Positions 1 through 8,904 of a DNA stretch of 64,000 bases are shown here, piece by piece. Position numbers and translations under genes: made by a program. The DNA comes from Lycium barbarum. Its lineage: Eukaryota; Streptophyta; Magnoliopsida; Solanales; Solanaceae. Numbering within the stretch: position 1 is the first letter of the stretch; each line of letters begins with the position of its first letter. The notes below the pieces were generated by a model, which worked only from the letters and a program-made list of their open reading frames with translations, had not been told where the DNA came from and did no database searches. The stretch lies in contig NC_083341.1 in assembly GCF_019175385.1 (NCBI RefSeq), positions 64,141,800 to 64,205,799 on the forward strand. The letters run 5' to 3'.

Positions 1-310
1 TATTTCTAAATGCAAGGTTATTATTAAACTAGGGAGCAAGGGGGAAGCGAATTTTACCTTGAATTTTTGAAGTTTCGAACGAATAGATGGAGATGAATTG
101 TTTTTTCTTGTCTTGGTTGTTCTTCTCCTTCTTCTTCTTGTGAGTGAGAGGAAGTGAGTGAATGGGGAGGCTTTGTTAGTGCTAAATAGGAAGAGTATGG
201 TATTGGGAGAGTTTTATTTGAAATAGAAGTGAATTGGGGGTAGGAATTTTGAGGGATATGGAGAGATTTTTCGGATGGGGTAGAAGTGGGAAGTGAAGGG
301 AGTATATACT
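1..310 (-). promoter_or_regulatory. candidate promoter and 5' leader reading out of the window
   Basis: Read on the minus strand, a TATA-like TATATACT lies near 301-310. Below it is a C/T-rich stretch, then an A/AAG-rich leader, then a splice-donor-like AAG|GTAAAA near 54-59. This order (TATA, pyrimidine patch, purine leader, donor) is common for plant genes. No coding exon is in the window, so this is inference from composition only and could be chance. Confidence 0.22.
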
Positions 311-607
311 ATCTCTTCAAGATGTTTATGTTGGTAAAAATCAAAATTAGAGTTTTAATTGTACCAATAATAGTTAGAGTTTTAATCTAAACAATAAACA
401 ATTATTTAGTTGTAATTTAAAAATAATTGTTTATGCTATGCTTTGAAGGCACATTTTTCATTTACATAAATTTCACATATATTACAAATAAGTATATGCT
501 CTAAGTAAAAAAAAATTATTAATTAACCTAATTGTGCTATTTATGAATATTTTCTTTCTCATAGAAAAGAGGAATTAGCATGTTAATTTTTTGACAAATT
601 AATTTAT
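311..607. other. AT-rich non-coding DNA
   Basis: No convincing open reading frame or element boundary was seen. The stretch is very AT-rich with short A/T runs, like an intergenic spacer. Confidence 0.5.
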
Positions 608-1072
608 ATTTATGATAAATTTATAATTGTACGGAATAAAATTGACCCTTTTGTTCTCCATTATATGCTATGTTATGACACGTATTTAGAAAAAAGACAG
701 TGAAGAATAAACGAGAATTTTAGATAACTAAATCAAGAATTAGAGAATTTAAGAAAGTTTAATTTACATTAGTTAAAGTTAACTAGAATTATTCAAAGAC
801 TTATATTGTTATAATATATTTTATTATAACCACCAATTATATTTATGATAAATTTATTAATTGTACGGAATAAAATTGACCCTTTTGTTCTCCACTATAT
901 GCTATGTTGTGACACATATTTAGAAAAACGACAATGAAGAATAATTGAGAATTTTAGTTAACTAAGTCAAGAATTAGAGAATTTAAGAAAATTTAATTTA
1001 TATTAGTTAATGTTAACTAGAATTACTCAAAGACTTGTATTGCTATAGTATATTTGATTATAACCACCAATT
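608..1072. repeat. 233-bp direct duplication, two copies
   Basis: The segment beginning ATTTATGATAAATTTA at 608 is repeated from 841 with the same order of blocks (GTACGGAATAAAATTGACCC, TTAGTTAA, CAAAGACTT, AACCACCAATTA). The copies differ by scattered substitutions and small indels. There is no coding potential and no terminal signal of a known element. Confidence 0.8.
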
Positions 1073-1168
1073 AATATTGAGCCATCGAAATACTTGAAAT
1101 ATAATTAATTAATTAACGATTAAGATTATATAGCTTTCAGACAAATCACATTAATCAATTAGAGTAGG

Positions 1169-1948
1169 AAACTCGTCTTGTTAGATCGTTAGATAATAAT
1201 ACATATATTCACTATCATATTAGGGATCCCGTCTTGTTAGATCATTTATTTCTTCCTATCAGTACAAGTTTTGAACTATCGAAATACTTGAAATGTGTAT
1301 ATATACAACTGAAAGTAACGGTTGACTTAATCTAGCTAATTTAACCGATAACAAGATATACACACTATTATATTCGGGATCCCGTCTTGTTAGATCATTT
1401 GATTCTTCCTATCAGTACAAGTTATGAACAATCGAAATACTTGAAATGTAATTATATATTCAACTGAAACTAACGATTGGCTTGATCTAACTAATTTAAC
1501 CTATAAAAAGATATATACACAATGATATTAGGGATCTCGTCTTGTTAGATCATTTGATTCTTCCTATCAGTACAAGTTATGAACTATCGAAATACTTGAA
1601 ATGTAATTATATATTCAACTGAAACTAACGATTGGCTTGATCTAACTAATTTAACCTATAACAAGATATATACACAATGATATTAGGGATCTCGTCTTGT
1701 TAGATCATTTGATTCTTCGTATCAGTACAAGTTATGAACTATCGAAATACTTGAAATGTAATTATATATTCAACTGAAACTAACGATTGACTTGATTTGA
1801 CTAAACGATATTAGGGACCTCGTCTTGTTAGATCATTTGATTCTTCCTATCAGAACAAGTTATGAACTATCGAGATACTTAAAATATAATTATATATTCA
1901 ACTGAAACTAATGATTGACTTGATTTGACTAATTTAACCGATAACAAG

Positions 1949-2012
<64 letters not shown>

Positions 2013-2161
2013 ATCCCGTCTTGTTAGATCATTTGATTCTTCCTATCAGTACAAGTTCTGCACTATCGAAATACTTAAAGTGTAATTATATATTCAACTG
2101 AAACTAACGATTGACTTTATCCAACTAATTTAACCAATAACAAGATATATACACTATTATA
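1169..2161. repeat. minisatellite, ~155-bp unit, six copies plus a partial one
   Basis: Units start at GGGATCCCGTCTTGTTAGAT or close variants at 1223, 1376, 1531, 1686, 1814 and 2010, with a decayed partial unit from 1169. Spacings are 153, 155, 155, 128 and 196 bp. The short one reflects a deletion and the long one the AT-run expansion. Each unit also carries ATCGAAATACTTGAAATGTA and TATATTCAACTGAAACTAAC. The copies at 1531 and 1686 are almost identical, so the array expanded by local tandem duplication. Confidence 0.85.
1953..2009. repeat. (AT)n microsatellite inside the last minisatellite interval
   Basis: Uninterrupted AT dinucleotides of about 57 bp replace the short ATATATACAC tract found at this point of neighbouring units. 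Confidence 0.95.
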
Positions 2162-2490
2162 TAGGGGTTTGAGGTTTTAGTTTTGGGGCTTGAGGTTTGA
2201 AATTTTAATAATAATTATATTTCTATTATAATAACTAAAAAATATTTCAAATTAAAATGATAAAACCAAGTGGGTACAGATCGCATTAATGCAACATTTG
2301 TACTATTTCATTGAAAAGGGGAGTCAGAAGGAAATTTCTTGTCAAAAAATTCAACATCATGCCAAAGCCCCTTTCACAACAAATTATCTTCTTCTTTTTT
2401 AAGGAAACTTATCAGCAAAGCCAAATATATCTTTAAGACTTTTCTACACCAACTTTCCCTCCAAAAGCCCAAGAAAAGAGACAAAAGAAC

Positions 2491-2547
<57 letters not shown>

Positions 2548-2570
2548 CCCTTCATCCGACCCTCTATTTC
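2162..2570 (+). promoter_or_regulatory. AT-rich upstream region and CT-rich leader of the BED-finger gene
   Basis: This stretch ends in a long (TC)n run (2494-2545) and CCTCTATTTC. It joins in sense to the CT-rich, A-rich leader before the ATG at 5908 once solo LTR A1 is removed. A TATA-like AAATATATC lies near 2422. CT-rich leaders are common in plant genes. The short frames over the CT run are low-complexity shadows. Confidence 0.35.
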
Positions 2571-5500
2571 TGTAACGACCCGTTTGGTCGTTATTGCATC
2601 TCCGACACTTTTGATCCTTTCCCAAGCTTGGTTAACTCACTTTTGACCCGAGAAGACTGTTGACACGCTTCTCAAGGTGTTTAGATTTGATATGGGTGAC
2701 TTTTTGTGAAAAGTGGGCTTAAAGCGAAAAAGAGTTGACTCCAAGTTGAATTTTGGGTAAGCAGACTTTTTTTCAGAAATCCATCGATTTTGAGAGGTCC
2801 GGATGGTCATTAGAACATGTGTCCATATTTGGGTTGGTTCCCAATGCGATCTTGGGTTGGAAGTTAGTTTTTAGGTATCGAGGATTGACTTGGTCAACGA
2901 GACCTCCGATGGGAATTTCAAGGCCACGAGTGCGTTCATAGCATGTTTTTATCTGTATCTACATATTTGGTTTGTGTCTGGGAGGTTCTGGGATGGTTCC
3001 GAGTGACAATTCCAAATTTGGAAGACACTAGAAAAATTCTGGTGCCTAGTGGGTGCAGAAGCGGCCGGGGGCCGCAGAAGTTGTCGGGTGGCAGCCGAAA
3101 CGGCGGGGTGGCCACCAAAGCGGTCGGCCGCTGAAGCGGCCGGGTGGGCGCTGAAGCGGTCGACAGGCAGAATATGCTATCTTTAAGTTTTAAAAGCCCC
3201 AACCATAAGTCATATATCATTTTCATATCTCTAAGTTAGGGAGACGATTTTGAGAGGGTTTTCACTAGTTCTTCACAAAGGTAACATCCTTGACCTTAGA
3301 ATCATCTATTCACTTCTCTTAACCATTAATCTATGCTAATATTCTTCCTAAGAGTATGAAGGCTAAGTGAGTTTTGGGGTAAGATTCTTCCTAAGAGTAT
3401 GAAGGATAAGTGGGTTTTGGGGTTTTCTTCTAAAATAAACTTGTGGTTAAAAAATCTTGATTTTCTAGTTGTGTTAGCTCTATTAAGCATGGATTTGATG
3501 ACAAAAAATTATTATTGCATGATTCTAACCTAATGATAGCTAGAATCAAAGAGGGTTTTCATAGGTTTTGGGAGAAAAAGTGGTAAAAATGAAATTGATG
3601 AATAGTTGGAGTTTAATGATGAAATTGTTGATGTTTATGATAGATTATCATGTTTCCATGCTTAGTAATCAATAACCCATGATTATTTCATAGAAATTCT
3701 TGAATAAAAAATTAGGGTTCTTAGACCCAAATTGGGGGTTTTTCATATAAAAAGGGTTTTGAGGATTAGTTGAACATTCCTTTGATTTTAATGATGGTTT
3801 TGGATTAATTGGTGTTGAAATTGGTATTTTCATTATAAAATTCTCGTTTTTCCCTTAAGTCCCATTTTCCTAAATTAAAGAGCGGGCTTGACCCGAATAG
3901 AATATAACTAATATGGGTGTTGTTCTTCTCGTATTCTTACATAAAATCTCTATTTTATTAGGGTTTGATTGTGTGGAGACTCACCGTGAGGGCAAGGAAT
4001 TAGCTCGTGGTCCGTGATTTGTTGTTCGGTGTTCCAGGTAGGTTACAGCTTACTTTTGTGGTGAGACTTCGACTAGCGAAGCGTATATTTAGATAAAATT
4101 GTCAGAGATTTCATGTAAACCTTCGGGTATGAAGTTTGGGTTGGATGTTGCCTTAGGGTTTGGTATTGCTTGTGACTTGTTTGATCGGGCTTGTGGCCTG
4201 TAGACTCCATAGGACCTTGTTTGGTAAGTTGTGTATAAATTGATGGATTGTCTGTGAATTGGGAGTCAAACGGATGGACAAAGTTACGCGATATTAATAC
4301 TAGTACTTAGTGTACGCCTTGTTATTGGTATAGAAATTTTGGGATATTTGGCCCTTATTGTCATGGAAATTTGATATTCATTATGATTACTGTGTGGATC
4401 ATTTGTGATATTGGTGCGCTATGTTTGGCACAGCTTGAAACTTAAGATTGTTCACGGTTTATAGTTGTATTGTCCTATATTCATGGCATATTGATTATTG
4501 AGTCACCCTAGGCTTTGTGACACAGGATGACAAGTCATTCTAGGCTGTGTGATACGGAATGACCGAGATGGAAATACTGATACTATATTAGGCTATGTGA
4601 TTAGTACTGATCATAGAAATGAGAAGGAAACATTGATGAATGTGATATCGTGAGACTTGATTATTAGTAAAATTGAGAGTTGTGACTCCTTTGTGGTTTA
4701 TCTCGTTGCCTTGATGATGATATTACTTGTGCGCCCTTCGTGGCACAATTGGTTGATATAATTCATTGATATTGTACTTGCATCATATTCATACTTCATA
4801 CATTATTGCATTGTATACTGAGTCATCTCTGGGCTGTCTGCGGAGTGATTGATATGAGACATATTGATACGAGTCATCTCTGGGCTGTGTGCGGAGTGAC
4901 CGATATTGTTCTGAGACATATTTGATATTGAGTCATCTCTGGGTTGTGTGCGGAGTGCCTGATATGTAACACTGATATTATGAGATTTTCGGATATTTAG
5001 TCCTCTGGGCTGTATGCGGAGTGACGGTGCTTGGACTTCGCGGGCCCTCCATGGGTTGTTCTGCCGAGGCGTGGAGGTATTCCGCCATCGAAGTACAAGA
5101 GTACAGGCATTGCATTGCATTCATACCTCATATTGCATTGCTTGATTTTACTTCTTGGTTGATTATGACTTGGTTATGGTGTTGGTTATACTTCTTGGTT
5201 GTTTGTGAGTTAGACTACGTTGGTTGGATCACACTAGTAAACTTGTTTGATATATGTGAATGGTTGGAACAATTGAGATTAGTTGCTATAACATAAGGTT
5301 GGATATGAACGATGATTACATGGAAAATCATGACTTGTATTCTATTGTTTACTTGTTTTATTTTACCTTATTGTCCTTATATATGTCAACTAGTCTTAGT
5401 CGTCCTATGATACCTACCATTACCGTTGTTTTGTACTGACTTACGCTTGCTGCATTCTTTTATGGATGCAGATTATTAGACAGGTTCACTCTTTTCCCTC

Positions 5501-5852
5501 GCGACTGATCGGCGAGGCTGCTGTAGAGTCATTCCAGGGTGAGCACGATGACGGCTGATGCCCGAATGTTCTTTACCTTACTTACTTCTCTTACTCTTAT
5601 TTCGAGACAGTTGTATTTTGAGACTTTTTCATCTTCAGACTTGTAGTATTTAGTTAGTGCTCTTGCATGACCAGACCAGATACTAGGGTGGCTTATGACT
5701 ACTTCTGCATTTATTACATATATTCGAATGACAGGCTTCGATGCTTATTTTCTTCCGCTATATAACTGTGTTTGTGACGGTTGAATAAAGGGTTCGCCTA
5801 CCGAGGTGGGATAGGGAGGTGCCCGCACGACTTGTGAAATTGAGTCGTGATA
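2571..5852 (+). mobile_element. solo LTR, Ty3/gypsy family A (copy A1)
   Basis: Starts TGTAACGACCCGTTTGGTCG and ends GAGTCGTGATA, a decayed form of the GGGTCGTGACA end shared by other LTRs here. Flanks are ATTTC (2566-2570) and GTTTC (5853-5857), a 5-bp TSD with one mismatch. There is no gag-pol, so it is a solo LTR left by LTR-LTR recombination. It matches the LTR at 33326-39015 along its length, including the start and the CTGCATTC...GGATGCAG hairpin near its 3' part. Inside are GC-rich repeats (3057-3165), a donor-like AAAG|GTAACA at 3277-3286 and a ~55-bp tandem repeat. It separates the leader of the BED-finger gene from its ATG. Confidence 0.85.
4820..5025 (+). repeat. degenerate tandem repeat within LTR A1
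   Basis: GAGTCATCTCTGGGCTGTG..CGGAGTG recurs at about 4820, 4871, 4930 and 4998 (spacing 51-68 bp), with older relatives near 4500-4565. Reverse-strand frames here are by-products of the repeat. Confidence 0.75.
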
Positions 5853-5907
5853 GTTTCTCTCCAAAGCCAAAGAATTTCAGAATTTTTTTCATCCAATATC
5901 TGTTAAA

Positions 5908-6340
5908 ATGGCATCATCAACAGCTACGAAACACAAAGAAAAGGGCATTTCAAGACCAACAAAAAGTGTTGGATCAGATTTTGATTATAAACCTTTATGG
6001 AATCATGCAAAGGTTATTTTTGTTCCTCCTAATAGTGGTGGAAACAGAATGTGATCTTGTAATTTTGGATCATGCAAAGGTTATTTTTTGTTCCTCATAT
6101 TTTAAAGTTAAAGCTCATCTTCTAAAGATATCTGGTCTTGGGGTTGCAGTATGTAGAGAGATTAGTCAAGACGTATGTGCAACATTGAAGATGGAGAATG
6201 AAGAAGCTGAAAGGAAAAAATCAGATGCACAGTAAAATGCAAGAAAAATAGCAGATTATGTGTCTTTACCGGAAGGCTCGGATTTATCACAGCCGAAAAA
6301 AAGAAAAGTTTTAACTAGTGGACCACTGGAGAATTTTTTT
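5908..6340 (+). pseudogene. broken hAT-type BED zinc-finger gene, N-terminal part
   Basis: From ATG 5908 the frame reads MASSTATKHKEKGISRP and then a BED-finger-like block: aromatic W before the finger, a C-x4-C-type pair (SCNFGSC), then in the next frame KVKAHLLKISGLGV followed by a Cys. That is the C..C..H layout of plant BED/DUF659/hAT-derived proteins. Breaks seen: TGA at 6052-6054 where Trp is expected just before the finger, a frameshift in the T-run near 6090, and a TAA at 6233-6235 after which ARKIADYVSLPEGSDLS can still be read. A KKRK stretch follows. The catalytic hAT domain is absent because element 1 interrupts the gene at 6353. The family call rests on the motif, not a search. 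It could be a domesticated host gene fragment rather than a transposon. Confidence 0.6.
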
Positions 6341-6539
6341 AACATATGTAACTGTTACACCTCGGAAAATTTCCCGTTGGTACGCAAGTAAATGAACTAG
6401 TGATGTGTGCGAGGAGTGCGAGTGTATAATGTTTCATGGGAAATGTATGTAAAGGGATGTGGATGATTAGAATGAAAAGTCGAGAAATGAGAAAAAATAA
6501 AAGTTGGCAAAACTGTCCAGTGGTCGTATAGTGCAAAAT

Positions 6540-6785
6540 ATGGACCGTAAAGTGCAATACGGTCCGTAAACTTGACGTCGTAAACTGGCATGTCCAACTT
6601 CAACTTTCTGCCAGCTGAGGGAATGGATAAAATACGACCTGGTGGACGGACCGTAAAGTGATTTACGGCCCGTAAACCATGGTCGTAAATCACCATGCAT
6701 GCAGGCCAAAGTTTCTGGTTCTTCCTAAGCTTAAAAACGACCACGAGGGACGGTCCGTAAACTGAAATACGGACCGTAAACCTCC
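6540..6785 (+). promoter_or_regulatory. three phased dyad repeats in U3 of LTR B1
   Basis: Paired GG(A/T)CCGTAAA and TACGG(N)CCGTAAAC motifs occur three times, with the first motif of each pair at 6542, 6648 and 6752. That is a step of about 105 bp, close to ten helical turns. Several motifs are near-perfect palindromes such as TTACGGTCCGTAA. Position upstream of the presumed start suggests protein-binding or silencing sites, which is inferred. Confidence 0.6.
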
Positions 6786-8193
6786 ATGGACGACCACTGT
6801 TCACCCAGCACAGATTTTTCAATTCATTAAATATGAGGATCAAGACTTGTCTTATTTCATTTACAACATTACACCACTTCTCTCTAGAACTTCCCTCTAC
6901 ATTTATTTTATGAGTTTTCAAGGATTATAAGTCATCCATAACACTAAGACAAGTAAATCAAGGATAAGGGAATCATCAAGGATCATCCAAGTCAAGAAAT
7001 CCAAATGGAGAAAAACTAGGGTTTTGCTCAAAGAAGAGTATTATCAACCAAAGCTTGTTCCTACAACTTCTAAGGTAAGGTTCATGATTTTTACAAGATG
7101 TTTGAGGTATTGGAGAATTAAAATACATGGATTGTAGAAAATGTGGTCAACTAGGTCATGAATGATGAATAGTGACATTTTGAGAAATAGTTTGAATTGA
7201 GTTATGAATGTTGTTGTGTTGTGATAAGAATGTGTTATAAATGGTATTAAGATCAAGAACTAAACACTTTAGACGAATGGACGAAGATGGGTGTTATAAT
7301 CATGAATGTGGGTGAATTAGAGGCAAATTGAGGAATCTAGATAATGTGGTTAATGTGAATGACTAATGGCCATTGTTATGACATTAATGAAAGTATAAAC
7401 GCTAGCATTGGAAGGGAACGTGCAAGTGTAGAATAGTTCGACGGAAAGGTATGTAAGGCTAACCCTTCTTTCATAAGGCATGGTTCTTGGCCAAATTCCT
7501 AAATTCCTCTATATGAGTATGTTGTCTCCACGTGGTTAGCATTCCGAGCTCATAAGCTCACGACCCTTGATATGTACTATGATTTTACTATGTTCCTCGC
7601 TTGACGAGTAAGTCCATAATGTAGATGTAACGATAGTGATGAGGATAGAAATGATGATGAGAGTAAAATGAGATTAAAGATGCTTGCGAGCTATGATGTA
7701 TGTATATGTGCCTATGAAGGGCTATAATGATACCCCGAGCTTATAATGCCGGGTAGGATATATATATATAGATATGTATATGATTATGCATAAAGTATGT
7801 ATATGATTACGAAACGCGCGCACACCTTTGCAGAGGGTACGGATAACCCTGATGCCTTGGTAGGGCCAGGTATGTATGACCTTGAGCCTTGATTGGCCAA
7901 GTATGTATAAGACACCGATCCCATGAGGTCGGGTATGCTATGTAAATGCTATGTATATGAAATGACTATGTATATAATATGAATATGAATGTGAAAAGAC
8001 TATTTATAGGAATACGAATAAGGACATGTATACGAATATGAGCACAAGTATAGTACGAGTATTATTATGGGATACGAACGACGGTGTATGCACGTAAGCG
8101 ACATGATGATGATATTACTGTCTCCCCTCATATGCTATCTTCATATGATATCTATTATGCTTCTATATTGATGTTGATCATGCTTTACATACT

Positions 8194-8389
8194 CAGTACA
8201 TTCTTCGTACTGACGTCCTTTTGTTTGTGGACGCTGTGTCATGCCCGCAGGTGCGCAGGGAGACAGATTTGATCCTTAGCTGCCTATTCGGAGATTTCAT
8301 AGAGAGCTCCATTTCCTTCGGAGCCATATCTTTTGGGTACTCATTCTTTTGTGTATATAATTATGGGCATAGCGGGGTCCTGTCCCGCT
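8194..8389 (+). other. conserved hairpin cluster in LTR B1
   Basis: Stem 1: CAGTAC/GTACTG with a 7-nt loop. Stem 2: CGTCC/GGACG, where families C and E have CCCCC/GGGGG. Stem 3: CTGTG/CGCAG with one G-U pair. Stem 4 at 8371-8389: AGCGGG/CCCGCT, where E has GACGGG/CCCGTC. Pairing is kept although bases differ from other families. Confidence 0.65.
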
Positions 8390-8698
8390 AATGTGATATG
8401 TTATACTCTTAGAGGCTCGTAGACATGTGTGTGTGTGGGTAGATGTGTTTGGCCTTGTCGGCCTATGTTTTGTTTATCATTTTGTCGGCCACGTTGGCCC
8501 ATGTATATTGACGTGGCATAAATGCCTATGATGATATAAATGTGCGGTTGTCCATATGGGACTAGTTGACGAATGAATGGAAATGCATGTATAATTATGT
8601 GGATCATCTAGATGTAAGTATAAGAGTAAGCTAAGAGGGTGCTCGGGTGGGTTAGCACCGGGTGCTCGTCGCGGCCCCGAGTCGGTTCGTGACAAAAG

Positions 8699-8710
8699 TG
8701 GTATCAGAGC
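8699..8710 (+). other. primer-binding site, initiator tRNA-Met
   Basis: TGGTATCAGAGC lies four bases after the LTR end. It is the standard complement of the 3' end of plant initiator tRNA-Met used by many plant LTR elements. Confidence 0.92.
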
Positions 8711-8904
8711 AGTTCAGTCCTAGGGTGTGTCTACGAGCCGTGTCTAGTAGAGTCTTGGTTATGGGTGTGTTGCGCGCCACACTTATAAACAAGAAGCTGC
8801 AGACATTTTAGGAATAAATGACCTTCTTTCTTCATAAGAATCGTGCGATAGAGCTATGATGTAGGAAATTCTTGCTCCTAAATCGCGTGTTGTGTATTTC
8901 AGAG

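Larger units (their letters stand above)
6353..8694 (+). repeat. 5' LTR of element 1 (family B)
   Basis: Begins TGTTACACCTCGGAAAATTT and ends TTCGTGACA just before the primer site. It contains three phased dyad repeats in U3 (6540-6785), a donor-like AAAG|GTATGT at 7445-7454, GC-rich hairpins near 7830-7935 and the conserved hairpin cluster at 8194-8389. It matches the solo LTR at 40437-42705 at both ends and in these internal marks. Confidence 0.88.
7449..8902 (+). other. predicted leader intron of element 1
   Basis: Donor-like AAAG|GTATGTAAGG starts at 7449 and an acceptor TGTGTATTTCAG ends at 8902, two bases before the gag ATG at 8905. The same pair of sites occurs in elements 2 and E. 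If used, splicing would remove the rest of the LTR, the hairpin cluster and the primer site from the translated message. It is predicted from sequence only; no transcript evidence is available. Confidence 0.45.

Noticed and set aside
6397..6921. 174-codon minus-strand frame with repeated YGP/TVR-like motifs
   Set aside because: It is the antisense of the phased dyads in U3 of LTR B1; the motif repetition is explained by the DNA repeats.
8699..8710. tRNA gene suggested by the tRNA-like TGGTATCAGAGC
   Set aside because: Only the 12-nt primer complement is present, next to an LTR end; no cloverleaf could be formed. The same applies at 24385, 44619 and 54494.
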